This document shows, one piece after another, positions 9,406 through 18,024 of a stretch of 64,000 nt of DNA (position 1 is the first letter of the stretch; every line of letters starts with the position of its first letter). The position numbers and the translations under genes are program-made. The stretch is from positions 620,001 through 684,000 of the forward strand of contig NZ_JARBAX010000002.1 of the NCBI RefSeq assembly GCF_028807635.1, read 5' to 3'. The DNA comes from Streptomyces spiramyceticus (GTDB lineage: Bacteria > Actinomycetota > Actinomycetes > Streptomycetales > Streptomycetaceae). Below the pieces are notes generated by a model. The model did not search any database. It had not been told where the DNA came from and worked only from the letters and a program-made list of their open reading frames with translations.

Positions 9406-9795
9406 TCATGTCGCCGCACGTCGTCGACGGCGTCGGCGGGCCAGCAGGGCCAGCGCCGTCAGGGCGACAATCCCGGCCGATTCGACCGCGATGGTGGGCC
9501 GCACCAGCTCCGCGTCGAGGGTTTCCTCGAAGCCGAAGAGGCCTGTGGTGAGGCTGACCACCAGAGCGGCCAGGGTGCCGGCCGTGAAGAGCGCTCCGAG
9601 TACGGCCACAACGCCGACGTAACGGGTGGGGGCGGCCAGCAGCGCAAGCGCCAGCAGGCCGCCGCCGATGCCGTTGAGCAGGAAAAGCACGCCGATGGTT
9701 TCAAGGTCCCGGTAGCCTCCGTCGTCCCACAGGTAGAGGTGGATCGCGGCCATCGCCGCGGTCAGTGCGGCACTTACCAGTCTCAGAGCGATCAT
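9406..9795 (-). CDS. four-helix integral membrane protein
   Basis: 129 residues with four predicted hydrophobic helices (starting LRLVSAALTAAMAAIHLYLW, IGVLFLLNGIGGGLLALALL, YVGVVAVLGALFTAGTLAALVV and VESAGIVALTALALLA) and a polyarginine tail. It lies 12 bp downstream of the cupredoxin lipoprotein gene on the same strand, so the two are probably co-transcribed. A role in copper or redox handling at the membrane is inferred only from that neighbour. No known catalytic residues are seen. Confidence 0.75.
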   Translation of the reverse strand: MIALRLVSAALTAAMAAIHLYLWDDGGYRDLETIGVLFLLNGIGGGLLALALLAAPTRYVGVVAVLGALFTAGTLAALVVSLTTGLFGFEETLDAELVRPTIAVESAGIVALTALALLARRRRRRRAAT

Positions 9796-9807
9796 GATGT
9801 CTCACGC

Positions 9808-10275
9808 TCAGTAGCCATTGGTCTTCGGTGGGGTCTCGTTCACCGGCGAGTCGCCGCCACCCACGGTGATCTCCGTCTTCATGCCCAGGTCCTTGTGCCC
9901 GCCGACGGGGCAGTAGACCTCGTGAGTGCCGGACTTCAGGGTCACCTTGAGCGTCTCGGACTCTCCGGGAGCGAGAACCTTGGTGCTGTGCTCTCCGCTG
10001 GGGCCTTCGATCTCCAGGGCGTGGTCGTGCTTGCCGTTGTTCTTCGCGACGAAGCTGTAATCGCCCGCCTTGAACGTCTTCTCCGACAGTGCGATGCGGA
10101 AGTCGGTCATGTCCGCGTTCACCCTCGTCACCCCCGGTTCGGTGTTCCGCTCCGGGGGCGGTGCGGGTGTCGACGCATCGTCGCCGTTTCCGCCCCCGCA
10201 GCCCGCGAGCACGCCCGCCAGCGCTCCGGCCGCCAGCCCCAGCCCCACGCGGCTCCTGGTGAGTGTCTTTGCCAT
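9808..10275 (-). CDS. cupredoxin-like lipoprotein (type 1 copper)
   Basis: 155 residues. A twin-arginine-free signal peptide ends in the lipobox LAGC with cysteine 26, so it should be lipid-anchored outside the membrane. Residues 50-140 match a plastocyanin-like fold with copper ligands in the order His (HDHALEI, residues 83 or 85), Cys122, His127 and Met132 (VYCPVGGHKDLGM). Such proteins carry electrons or copper. It is divergent from a sigma/anti-sigma pair, which may control it. The start codon leaves 140 bp of shared promoter region if the sigma factor starts at 10416. Confidence 0.88.
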   Translation of the reverse strand: MAKTLTRSRVGLGLAAGALAGVLAGCGGGNGDDASTPAPPPERNTEPGVTRVNADMTDFRIALSEKTFKAGDYSFVAKNNGKHDHALEIEGPSGEHSTKVLAPGESETLKVTLKSGTHEVYCPVGGHKDLGMKTEITVGGGDSPVNETPPKTNGY

Positions 10276-10415
10276 GGCTCAGCCCTCCGCAGAAATTCCG
10301 CCGTGCAATGGATACGGACGAACCGCGCCGAGGGATTGGCAGGTCGGAGAATAGGAGCGTGACTTCCCGTGGAACCGGGGCAATCCCTTCGGGGAGGCCG
10401 ACCGTATCCACTGGT

Positions 10416-10994
10416 ATGCAGAGGATGGGCCTCCCCCTCGGGCGCGCAACGGACGAGGCGCTGCTGTCCGGCCTGACGACGGGCGATCCCGAGATCGCCG
10501 TGGCCTTCGTGCGCCGCTTCCAGCGCATTGTCTTCGGCGTCGCCATCGCCGTCGTCGGCGATCCCCAGCTGGCCGAGGACATCGCGCAGCAGACGTTCGA
10601 GCGGGCATGGCGGCACGCCCAGATCTACGACTCCCGCCGCGGGTCGGTGAAGACCTGGCTGACGACCATCGCCCACAACCTGGCCATCGACGCGGTCCGC
10701 GCGCGCAGAGCCAGCCCCGTCGCACCGGAGGACCTGGACGCGCTCCTCGACATCGTGACCGACACCCCCGAACAGCAGGCGCTCGCCGACGAGACGTCCG
10801 CCCGGATACGTTCGGCGGTCGCGGCCCTGCCGAGGGAACAGGCCCGCGCCCTCGTGATGGCGGGGATCTACGGGATGACCGCCCAGCAGATCGCCGAGTT
10901 CGAGCGGATTCCCCTGGGCACCGCCAAGACACGGATCAGGACGGCGACGCGAAAGCTGCGTACGACCCTCGGGACCGAGGCGAGCCGACGATGA
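10416..10994 (+). CDS. ECF-family RNA polymerase sigma factor
   Basis: 192 residues from ATG 10416. Region 2 is seen in RRFQRIVFGVAIAVVGDPQLAEDIAQQTFERAW (core and -10 binding) and region 4 in LPREQARALVMAGIYGMTAQQIAEFERIPLGTAKTRIRTATRKLR (-35 binding). In-frame starts at 10263, 10308 and 10359 exist but would leave almost no space for the divergent promoters. The stop overlaps the ATG of an anti-sigma gene, so the two are coupled. The likely targets include this pair and perhaps the cupredoxin gene. Confidence 0.9.
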   Translation: MQRMGLPLGRATDEALLSGLTTGDPEIAVAFVRRFQRIVFGVAIAVVGDPQLAEDIAQQTFERAWRHAQIYDSRRGSVKTWLTTIAHNLAIDAVRARRASPVAPEDLDALLDIVTDTPEQQALADETSARIRSAVAALPREQARALVMAGIYGMTAQQIAEFERIPLGTAKTRIRTATRKLRTTLGTEASRR

Positions 10995-11689
10995 GCGCCA
11001 TGACCTGCGACCGGCTGAAGGAGCTGGCCCCCGAGCTGGCACTGGGCGTTCTCCCCGCCCAGGAGCGGGCCCGGGCGGTCGCGCACCTGGACCGCTGTGC
11101 AGGCTGCCGGGAGTACGTCGAACAGCTGACCCTCGTCGGGGACGGCCTGCTCGGTCTGCTTCCGGGCACTGAGCCGCCGGTCGGCTTCGAGACCCGCGTC
11201 GTGGACCGGCTCTCCCGGTCCCGGCCGGCGCCGCCCCGGCGCCTGCGCCTGCGGGTCGCGGCTGCCGCGGCTGCCGTGGCGTGCGCATTCGGCTTCGGCG
11301 GCTGGGCCGTCGGCACGGCCCTCGACGACGCCCCGGCGCCCTTGTCCGCGCAGGACCAGGGGCACCCGGCTCTCCTGCAGGCGGCCCTCGTCGCGAACGG
11401 CCACGAGGTGGGCCGGATATTCGCCTACCCCGGTTCGCCGGGGTGGGTGTACATGTCCGTCGACCTGGTCGGCCTGGAGAAGGGCGCCGGCGAAAAGGTC
11501 CACTGCCGACTGGAACGCTCCGACGGCACCACCGTTCCCGTCGGCTCGTTCACCCTCAAGGGCGGCTACGGCTACTGGGGCGCCCCGGCCCCCGTGGACG
11601 CCGCGACGGTCTCCGGCGCCCAGCTGCTGGCCGCCGACGGATCGGTCCTCGCCACCGCGCACTTCCCGCCGCGCGATGCCCCGTCTTGA
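10991..11689 (+). CDS. zinc-finger anti-sigma factor (ZAS/RskA type)
   Basis: 232 residues, start codon overlapping the sigma factor stop (ATGA). The N-terminal anti-sigma domain has the zinc motif H32-x3-C36-x2-C39 (HLDRCAGC). One membrane helix follows at about residues 88-108 (VAAAAAAVACAFGFGGWAVG), then an RskA-like outside domain of about 120 residues. By family knowledge it holds the sigma factor at the membrane and frees it after a redox or envelope signal. The CxxC zinc motif is compatible with thiol-redox sensing. Confidence 0.9.
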   Translation: MSAMTCDRLKELAPELALGVLPAQERARAVAHLDRCAGCREYVEQLTLVGDGLLGLLPGTEPPVGFETRVVDRLSRSRPAPPRRLRLRVAAAAAAVACAFGFGGWAVGTALDDAPAPLSAQDQGHPALLQAALVANGHEVGRIFAYPGSPGWVYMSVDLVGLEKGAGEKVHCRLERSDGTTVPVGSFTLKGGYGYWGAPAPVDAATVSGAQLLAADGSVLATAHFPPRDAPS

Positions 11690-11713
11690 TGGCGGCGACG
11701 GGCCGGCCGAGTC

Positions 11714-11797
11714 CTATCGCTTCAGTCCGATGGCTTCGTCGGCGTTGATCTCGAAGTATTCGTTGACGAAATTGCGCACGTCGTCGATCGACGTCCC
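11714..11797 (-). other. short coding-like tail downstream of the response regulator
   Basis: In a frame different from the response regulator, the minus strand reads TSIDDVRNFVNEYFEINADEA and ends at TAG 11714-11716. It has protein-like composition but no start codon with a ribosome site other than an internal GTG. It may be the end of a deleted gene or a small peptide. Nothing known was recognised. Confidence 0.25.
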
Positions 11798-11798
11798 G

Positions 11799-12443
11799 TC
11801 AGCGGCGGATCAGCCTGCGCGCCGTCGCCGCGGCCACCGCGGACGTACGCGAGTCGACGCCCAACTTGGCGTAGATGTGCACCAGATGGGACTTGACGGT
11901 CGCCTGGCTGAGGAAGAGCGCCTTGCTGATCTGCAGGTTCGACAGGCCGTCCCCGACCAGCTGAAGCACCTCCAGCTCCCGTCGCGTCAGCGCCTCCGCA
12001 GGCGTCCGCATCCGGTCCATCAGCCGGTGCGCCACGGCCGGAGCGAGCGCCGACTGCCCGGCCGCCGCCGTACGCACCGCGCTCGCCAGCTCCTCCGGCG
12101 GCGCGTCCTTCAGCAGGTAGCCGCTCGCGCCCGCCTCCACCGCCGCCAGGATGTCGGCGTCCGTGTCGTACGTCGTGAGGACGAGCACCCGGGGCGAGCC
12201 CGGCCGTGCGGTGATGGCGGCGGTGGCCTCCGAACCGTGCATTCTGCCGGGCCCGAACTGGAGGTCCATCAGTACGACGTCGAAGTCGTCCAGCGCCGCA
12301 AGCTCCACCGCCCGCTCCGCCGTCGCCGCCTCCGCCACCACGAGGAAGTCCCGCTCGGTGTCGAGCACGGCGCGCAGGCCCGCCCGTACGACGGGATGGT
12401 CGTCGGCGAGCAGCAGCCGTACGGGCGATCCCGGGGCACTCAT
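11799..12443 (-). CDS. NarL/LuxR-family response regulator
   Basis: 214 residues. The receiver domain starts VRLLLADDHPVVRAGLRAVL and has VVLMDLQFG with the phosphorylatable aspartate, TTYD and KDAP. The C-terminal LuxR helix-turn-helix is LTRRELEVLQLVGDGLSNLQISKALFLSQATVKSHLVHIYAKL. Its start overlaps the stop of the sensor kinase gene by ATGA, so it is the partner regulator. The divergent ABC exporter is the likely target. Confidence 0.93.
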   Translation of the reverse strand: MSAPGSPVRLLLADDHPVVRAGLRAVLDTERDFLVVAEAATAERAVELAALDDFDVVLMDLQFGPGRMHGSEATAAITARPGSPRVLVLTTYDTDADILAAVEAGASGYLLKDAPPEELASAVRTAAAGQSALAPAVAHRLMDRMRTPAEALTRRELEVLQLVGDGLSNLQISKALFLSQATVKSHLVHIYAKLGVDSRTSAVAAATARRLIRR

Positions 12444-13639
12444 ACGGCGTCTCCGGCCGGAAGGGGCAGCGTGATCGCGACGGCCGTGCCCTGGCCCGGC
12501 GCCGACTCGACGCTCAGCGTGCCGCCGAGCGAGCGCGCCCGCGAGCGCATCGCGGGCAGCCCGAAACCGCCGCCCGCTCCGGGGCTCGGCGCCACCGGGT
12601 CGAAGCCCGAACCGTCGTCGACGACGTCCAGCGCCACCGAGGTGTCCATGAAACTGAGGGTGATCTCGGCCCGGCCGGCGTCCGCGTGCCGCACCGTGTT
12701 GGCGAGCGCGGACTGGGCGATGCGCAGCAGCGCCACCTCGTACGGAGTGGGCAGCTCCACCGGCGTACCGCTCACCCCGAACTGCACGTCGGGCCCCGGC
12801 GCCGCCGCGCACAGCCGCTCCAGGGCCGCCGCCAGCGAGCCGCGCTCCAGATCGGGCGGGGTCAGCGCACGTACGAAACGCCGCGCCTCGGCGAGATTGT
12901 CCTGCGCCGCCTCCCGCGCCCGGCGCACATGGACCGCGGCCGGATCGCCGTCGGGCAGCGTCCGCTCGGCGGCGCGCAGCAGCAGTTGGATGCTGGACAG
13001 GCCCTGGGCCAGCGTGTCGTGGATCTCGCGGGCCAGGCGCTCGCGCTCGGCCAGCGTCCCCGCCGTCCGCTCGGCGTCGGCGAGCTCCGCACGCGTCGCG
13101 ATCAGCTCGTCGATGAGCTCGCGGCGGCGCTCGCTCTCGCGGTACAGCGCCTGATAGCCGAGGACCGTCGCGACGGCGACGGCCGCGCCGAGGAGAGGCC
13201 CGATGAAGCCGCCGGGTGTGACGGCCTGCCCGTGCAGGACGAAGCCGGTGATCGCCGCGGCCGCCGTAGCGGCGACCGCGGGCAGGCCCCAGCGCATCGG
13301 CAGCAGATGCAGCTGGAGGAAGTACAGGGGGAACGCCGCCCACAGGCCGTCGGGGGAGAGGGCGAGCAGCACCAGCCAGGCGATCCCGAGCGCGCCGAGC
13401 CACAGGGCGGCCACCCGCGGAGACCGGCGCACGGCGGGGCTCAGTGCCCCGGCGCCGTACACGGCGGCCATCGCGAGCGCTGCCGCGACCACGGCGTACG
13501 GGTGCGGGGAGCCGCCGCCCGCCACGGCCTTGACGGCGGCGAGTGCGAGCAGCCCGGCGAGCAGCGCGTGCAGGCACAGGCGCAGGGCGCGCAGCACGGG
13601 AGTGAGGGCGCGGGGAGGGCGGGAGGGGCGAGGGTCCAT
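12440..13639 (-). CDS. NarL-type sensor histidine kinase
   Basis: 399 residues from ATG 13639. Five to six membrane helices fill residues 20-165, then a coiled linker (LYRESERRRELIDELIATRAELADAERTAG). The HisKA_3 motif ERLAREIHDTLAQGLSSIQLLLRAAE holds the phosphorylated histidine, and the ATPase domain has NTVRHA (N box), DVVDDGSGFDP (G1) and GGGFGLPAMRSRARSLGG (G2). No large outside domain is present, so it probably senses membrane or antibiotic stress. It is coupled to the response regulator and divergent from an ABC exporter, a common antimicrobial-response layout. Confidence 0.93.
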   Translation of the reverse strand: MDPRPSRPPRALTPVLRALRLCLHALLAGLLALAAVKAVAGGGSPHPYAVVAAALAMAAVYGAGALSPAVRRSPRVAALWLGALGIAWLVLLALSPDGLWAAFPLYFLQLHLLPMRWGLPAVAATAAAAITGFVLHGQAVTPGGFIGPLLGAAVAVATVLGYQALYRESERRRELIDELIATRAELADAERTAGTLAERERLAREIHDTLAQGLSSIQLLLRAAERTLPDGDPAAVHVRRAREAAQDNLAEARRFVRALTPPDLERGSLAAALERLCAAAPGPDVQFGVSGTPVELPTPYEVALLRIAQSALANTVRHADAGRAEITLSFMDTSVALDVVDDGSGFDPVAPSPGAGGGFGLPAMRSRARSLGGTLSVESAPGQGTAVAITLPLPAGDAV

Positions 13640-13750
13640 GGCCCGTCCAGCGTAAGTGGCGGGCGCTGCCGCCTCGTCAATCGAAAGTTTGATGTCCGGG
13701 CGATCCGTGGCGCGATGTTTTCGCGGGCGAGCGCGACCAGGCTTGGGGCC

Positions 13751-14830
13751 ATGTTCGTCGCATGGAGAGATCTCCGGTTCGCCAGGGGCCGGTTCGCGCT
13801 CATGGGCACGGTCGTGGTGCTGATCACGCTGCTCGTCGGGTTGCTGTCGGGCCTCACGGCCGGGCTGGCCAGGGACAACACCTCGGCCATCACCTCGCTG
13901 CCCGTCGACCGGCTGGCCTTCGCCGCGCCGCCCGAGGGCCAGAAGGTGTCGTTCACCAATTCCTCGGTGACGGAGAGCGTCTGGCAGAAGTGGGCGCGAC
14001 AGCCCGGCATCACCGGCGCCCAGCCGCTCGGCATCCGGATGGCCGACGCCGGCGCCGGGGACCGGACGGCGGCCGTCGCGGCGTTCGGTGTCGAGCCCGC
14101 CTCGGGTCTCGCGCCGACCAGGGACTTCGGATCCGGGAGCGTCGTCGTGTCCGCGCAGGCGGCGGAGGAGCTGGGCGTCCGGGCCGGTGACAAGGTGCGG
14201 ATCGGCAGCGTGGAGGAGACGGTCGCAGCGGTCGCGGGGGAGGACTCGTACAGCCACGCGCCGGTGGTGTGGACGTCGCTCGACGACTGGCAGCGGCTCG
14301 GCCACAGCGGCACCACCATGGAGGAGCAGGCAACCGTCGTCGCCCTGACGACGGGCGCAGGCGCTGATCTCGCGGCGGGCGACAAGGCGGCGGGCACCGA
14401 GACCCGCACCCTCGACGGCTCGCTGACCGCTCTCGCCTCCTACCAGGCGGAGAACGGTTCGCTCCAGCTGATGCGCGGCTTCCTCTTCGTCATCTCGGCG
14501 CTCGTCGTCGGCGCGTTCTTCACCGTCTGGACGATCCAGCGCAGCGGCGACATCGCCGTACTGAAGGCGCTCGGCGCCTCCACCCCCTACCTGCTGCGCG
14601 ACGCGCTCGGCCAGGCCGTCCTGATGCTCTGCGCCGGTACGGTCCTCGGCACGGCACTCGCGACCCTGATCGGCGGCCTGGTCGACGGCACGGTCCCCTT
14701 CGTACTCGAACCGGCGACGCTGCTCGTCCCCGCCGTCGTCATAGTCGCCCTCGGCCTCGTCGGGGCGGCCCTGTCCATCCGGCGCATCACGGCCGTCGAC
14801 CCCCTCATCGCACTCGGGAGCGCCCGATGA
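13751..14830 (+). CDS. ABC transporter permease (FtsX/MacB type)
   Basis: 359 residues. One N-terminal helix (FALMGTVVVLITLLVGLLSGLTAG), a large outside domain (about residues 40-235), and three C-terminal helices beginning at FLFVISALVVGAFFTVW, with the FtsX motif IAVLKALGAS. This is the MacB/FtsX topology, used to export peptides or drugs or to drive work outside the membrane. It overlaps the ATPase gene by ATGA and is divergent from the two-component pair. Confidence 0.92.
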   Translation: MFVAWRDLRFARGRFALMGTVVVLITLLVGLLSGLTAGLARDNTSAITSLPVDRLAFAAPPEGQKVSFTNSSVTESVWQKWARQPGITGAQPLGIRMADAGAGDRTAAVAAFGVEPASGLAPTRDFGSGSVVVSAQAAEELGVRAGDKVRIGSVEETVAAVAGEDSYSHAPVVWTSLDDWQRLGHSGTTMEEQATVVALTTGAGADLAAGDKAAGTETRTLDGSLTALASYQAENGSLQLMRGFLFVISALVVGAFFTVWTIQRSGDIAVLKALGASTPYLLRDALGQAVLMLCAGTVLGTALATLIGGLVDGTVPFVLEPATLLVPAVVIVALGLVGAALSIRRITAVDPLIALGSAR

Positions 14831-15513
14831 CCCTGTCCCTCGCGGATGTGACCCTCACCTACCCCGACGGTGACGCCCGCCTGACCGCGCTCGACGGCGT
14901 CTGCCTCGATGTTCCCGCGGGCTCGCTCACGGCGGTGGTCGGCCCGTCGGGCTCCGGCAAGTCCAGCCTGCTCGCGGTCGCGGCGACTCTCGTCTCGCCG
15001 GACCGTGGACGGGTCGTCGTCGACGGTACGGACACGGGCGCCCTGAGCCGGGCCGAGAAGGCGGAGCTCCGGCGCGAACGCATCGGCATCGTCTTCCAGC
15101 AGCCGAATCTGCTGCCGTCGCTCACTTCGGCCGAGCAGCTCCAGGTGATGGCCCACCTGTCCGGCCGTCCGCCCCGTCAAGTGCGGGACCGGGCACGGCA
15201 GTTGCTCGATGCGGTGGGTCTCGCCGACAAGGCGGACCGCCGCCCGCACGAGCTGTCGGGCGGCCAGCGTCAGCGGGTGAACATCGCCCGCGCGCTGATG
15301 AACGAGCCCGCCGTGCTCCTGGTCGACGAGCCGACCAGCGCACTCGACCATGAACGCGGCGCCGCGATACTCGACCTGCTGGTCGGGCTCACGCGCGAGC
15401 GCGGGACGGCGACGGTGCTGGTCACCCACGACCGTGCGCACCTGGAGCGTATGGACGTCACGGTGACGATGGCGGACGGCCGCCTGCCGGCCGCCCGCGA
15501 CGCGGCCGCATGA
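14827..15513 (+). CDS. ABC transporter ATP-binding protein (MacB/LolD type)
   Basis: 228 residues. Walker A GPSGSGKSS, Q loop FQQPNLLPSLT, signature LSGGQRQRV, Walker B VLLVDEPTSALD and switch histidine VTHD are all intact. The Q-loop wording and size are typical of the LolD/MacB export class. It pairs with the permease upstream (4-bp overlap). It converges on allR with an 18-bp gap. Confidence 0.95.
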   Translation: MTLSLADVTLTYPDGDARLTALDGVCLDVPAGSLTAVVGPSGSGKSSLLAVAATLVSPDRGRVVVDGTDTGALSRAEKAELRRERIGIVFQQPNLLPSLTSAEQLQVMAHLSGRPPRQVRDRARQLLDAVGLADKADRRPHELSGGQRQRVNIARALMNEPAVLLVDEPTSALDHERGAAILDLLVGLTRERGTATVLVTHDRAHLERMDVTVTMADGRLPAARDAAA

Positions 15514-15531
15514 TCGGCGCTCGCCGCTGTT

Positions 15532-16344
15532 TCAGCCCTGGCCGTTGTTGCCGTTGCCGTTGTTGGTGAGCACCACCGAGAGGTCCTTGGCGACCTCCTG
15601 GAGTATCGGGACGATCCGGTCCGTCGCCGCCTCCGTCACGCGGCCCGCCGGGCCCGAGATCGAAATGGCGGCGGCCGTGGGGGAGTCGGGGACCGACACC
15701 GCCAGGCAGCGGACGCCGACCTCCTGCTCGCTGTCGTCCACTGCGTAACCGACGCGGCGGACGTGCTCCAGGGCCTCCAGGAAGCCCTCCGGCGTGGTGA
15801 TCGTCTTCTCGGTGGCGGCAGGCATGCCCGTACGGGCGAGCAGTGCGCGCACCTCGTCCGGCTCGGTGTGCGCGAGGAGGGCCTTGCCGACGCCCGTGGA
15901 GTGCGGGAGGACGCGGCGCCCGACCTCGGTGAACATCCGCATCGAGTGCTTCGAGGGCACCTGCGCCACGTACACGATCTCGTCGCCGTCGAGGAGCGCC
16001 ATGTTCGCGGTCTCCCCGGTCTCCTCGACCAGGCGCGCGAGATACGGGCGGGCCCAGGTGCCGAGCAGCCGGGACGCGCTCTCGCCGAGGCGGATCAGGC
16101 GCGGGCCCAGCGAGTAGCGGCGGTTCGTCTGCTGGCGTACGTAGCCGCAGGCGACCAGGGTGCGCATCAGGCGGTGGATCGTGGGCAGCGGCAGCCCGCT
16201 GCTGGCGGAGAGCTCGCTGAGGCCTACCTCGCCGCCCGCGTCGGCCATCCGCTCCAGCAGGTCGAAGGCGCGCTCCAGGGACTGAACACCACCGGCGGCG
16301 GCAGCGGGCTTGGAAGCGTCGGTGGTGGCGTTGGACGACGGCAC
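15532..16344 (-). CDS. allR: IclR-family repressor of allantoin genes (AllR)
   Basis: 270 residues from GTG 16344, with AAAGGA about 9 nt upstream; an ATG 10 codons earlier is possible. The N-terminal winged helix is SLERAFDLLERMADAGGEVGLSELSASSGLPLPTIHRLMRTLV, and the C-terminal IclR effector domain runs from about residue 95 (VEETGETANMALLDGDEIVYVAQV) with TGVGKALLA and SISGPAGR. The tail is rich in asparagine and glycine. It is divergent from allB. In S. coelicolor AllR represses allantoin genes and is released by a pathway intermediate. Confidence 0.9.
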   Translation of the reverse strand: MPSSNATTDASKPAAAAGGVQSLERAFDLLERMADAGGEVGLSELSASSGLPLPTIHRLMRTLVACGYVRQQTNRRYSLGPRLIRLGESASRLLGTWARPYLARLVEETGETANMALLDGDEIVYVAQVPSKHSMRMFTEVGRRVLPHSTGVGKALLAHTEPDEVRALLARTGMPAATEKTITTPEGFLEALEHVRRVGYAVDDSEQEVGVRCLAVSVPDSPTAAAISISGPAGRVTEAATDRIVPILQEVAKDLSVVLTNNGNGNNGQG

Positions 16345-16529
16345 GTCAACGGTCCTTTCGCGGCGGGAGGGCAAGGCAGCAGCCTACCCGGCGGCTGCGC
16401 CGGGTACAGGGTTCTCGTCAAGCCGTCCTCCCCGGTCAGAGGGCGTTTGTCCCTGTGTCGCCCGTCACTTCCGACGATCTACGGGCGCGGCCTTTGTGCA
16501 TAGCTACCTTCTGCTTGTCGAAATCCTAC

Positions 16530-16544
16530 TTCCACTTCATGGAA
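16530..16544. promoter_or_regulatory. inverted repeat upstream of allR
   Basis: TTCCACTTCATGGAA is an inverted repeat (TTCC-N7-GGAA, extendable to TTCCA-N5-TGGAA). The matching layout TTCC-N7-GGAA occurs upstream of aceB, with similar flanking bases on the opposite strand. It is likely an operator for AllR autoregulation. Confidence 0.55.
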
Positions 16545-16620
16545 ACCTCTAAGTGATCCCCGTGCAGGTCGGAGGCGTACGTGGTGGTCTTGACGGAGTG
16601 GACCCCGGAGTGAAGACTCC

Positions 16621-16637
16621 TTCAACAGTTCGTTGAA
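16621..16637. promoter_or_regulatory. perfect inverted repeat upstream of allB (candidate AllR operator)
   Basis: TTCAACAGTTCGTTGAA has perfect 6-bp arms around 5 bases and ends 47 bp before the allB start. The near copy upstream of aceB shares both arms except one base. The short distance to the start codon fits repression. Confidence 0.65.
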
Positions 16638-16684
16638 TTTCTTCGTACGTCCTGCGTAACGTCATAACGGAAGTGAGGGACAGG

Positions 16685-18022
16685 GTGCCCGACGTGGACC
16701 TCGTACTGCGCTCGACGCGCGTCATCACCCCCGAGGGGGCGCGCGCCGCATCGGTGACCGTCGCCGACGGGAAGATCACGGCCGTGCTGCCGTACGACGC
16801 CGAGGTGCCGACCGGAGCCCTGCTGGAGGACTTCGGGGACGACGCCCTGCTCCCCGGCCTCGTCGACACCCACGTCCACGTGAACGACCCCGGCCGCACC
16901 GAGTGGGAGGGCTTCTGGACCGCTACCCGCGCGGCCGCGGCCGGCGGCATCACCACGCTGCTCGACATGCCGCTGAACTCCCTGCCGCCGACCACCACCG
17001 TCGACCACCTGCGCACCAAGCAGGACGTGGCGCGCAGCAAGGCGCACATCGACGTCGGCTTCTGGGGCGGCGCGATCCCCTCCAATGTCAAGGACCTGCG
17101 GCCGCTGTACGACGCCGGGGTCTTCGGCTTCAAGTGCTTCCTCTCGCCCTCCGGCGTCGAGGAATTCCCCGAGCTCGACCAGGAGCAGCTCGCCCGCTCG
17201 ATGGCCGAGATCGCCGGCTTCGGCGGGCAGCTGATCGTGCACGCCGAGGATCCGCACCACCTGGAGGCGGCCCCGCAGAAGAGCGGTCCTGCGTACGCCG
17301 ACTTCCTCGCCTCCCGGCCCCGGGACGCCGAGAACACCGCGATCGAGGGCCTCATCGCGCACGCCAAGCGCCTCGGCGCCCGCGTCCACGTGCTGCACCT
17401 GTCGTCCTCGGACGCGCTGCCGCTCATCGCCGCTGCCAAGCGCGACGGCGTACGCATCACGGTCGAGTCCTGCCCCCACTTCCTCACCCTCACGGCCGAG
17501 GAAGTCCCGGACGGGGCAACCGAGTTCAAGTGCTGCCCGCCGATCCGCGAGGCCGAGAACCAGGACGCGCTGTGGGACGGCCTCGCCGACGGCACGATCG
17601 ACTGCATCGTCTCCGACCACTCGCCCTGCACCACCGACCTCAAGACCCCCGACTTCGCCTCCGCCTGGGGCGGCATCTCCTCCCTCCAGCTGGGCCTCCC
17701 GGCGATCTGGACCGAGGCGAGGCGCCGCGGACGCTCCCTGGAGGACGTCGTCCGCTGGATGGCCGCCGCACCCGCCGAACTCGCGGGCCTCGCCCAGAAG
17801 GGCGCCATCGAGGCCGGCCGTGACGCCGACTTCGCGGTGCTCGCCCCTGACGAGACCTTCACCGTCGACCCCGCGGAGCTGCACCACCGCAACCAGGTGA
17901 CGGCGTACGCGGGCAAGACCCTGCACGGCGTCGTCAGGTCGACGTGGCTGCGCGGCGTACGCATCGCCGACAACGGCACCCTCGCCGAGCCGACAGGCCG
18001 GCTGCTCGAAAGGAACAACTGA
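16685..18022 (+). CDS. allB: allantoinase
   Basis: 445 residues from GTG 16685 (GAGGGA 4-5 nt upstream; GTG 16673 also possible). Allantoinase opens the hydantoin ring of allantoin to allantoate. Cyclic amidohydrolase signatures are complete: [11 protein letters not shown] with metal ligands H63 and H65, FGFKCFLS with K150 as the carbamylated lysine, IVHAEDP (H186), HLSSSDA and SDHSPC with the catalytic aspartate. It is followed 2 bp later by the allantoicase frame, so the two form an operon under the AllR-type operator. Confidence 0.95.
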   Translation: MPDVDLVLRSTRVITPEGARAASVTVADGKITAVLPYDAEVPTGALLEDFGDDALLPGLVDTHVHVNDPGRTEWEGFWTATRAAAAGGITTLLDMPLNSLPPTTTVDHLRTKQDVARSKAHIDVGFWGGAIPSNVKDLRPLYDAGVFGFKCFLSPSGVEEFPELDQEQLARSMAEIAGFGGQLIVHAEDPHHLEAAPQKSGPAYADFLASRPRDAENTAIEGLIAHAKRLGARVHVLHLSSSDALPLIAAAKRDGVRITVESCPHFLTLTAEEVPDGATEFKCCPPIREAENQDALWDGLADGTIDCIVSDHSPCTTDLKTPDFASAWGGISSLQLGLPAIWTEARRRGRSLEDVVRWMAAAPAELAGLAQKGAIEAGRDADFAVLAPDETFTVDPAELHHRNQVTAYAGKTLHGVVRSTWLRGVRIADNGTLAEPTGRLLERNN

Positions 18023-18024
18023 CC

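Noticed and set aside
10371..10406. GGAACC as a possible ECF -35 box before the sigma factor gene
   Set aside because: No matching -10 element at a 16-17 bp spacing was found; the next CGT is about 27 bp away.
11676..13154. Plus-strand frame of 492 codons
   Set aside because: Shadow of the response regulator and sensor kinase genes, which have full motifs on the minus strand.
13677..13695. Weak inverted repeat TCAATCGAAAGTTTGA between the kinase and permease genes
   Set aside because: The arms are short and imperfect; not distinguishable from chance without comparison.
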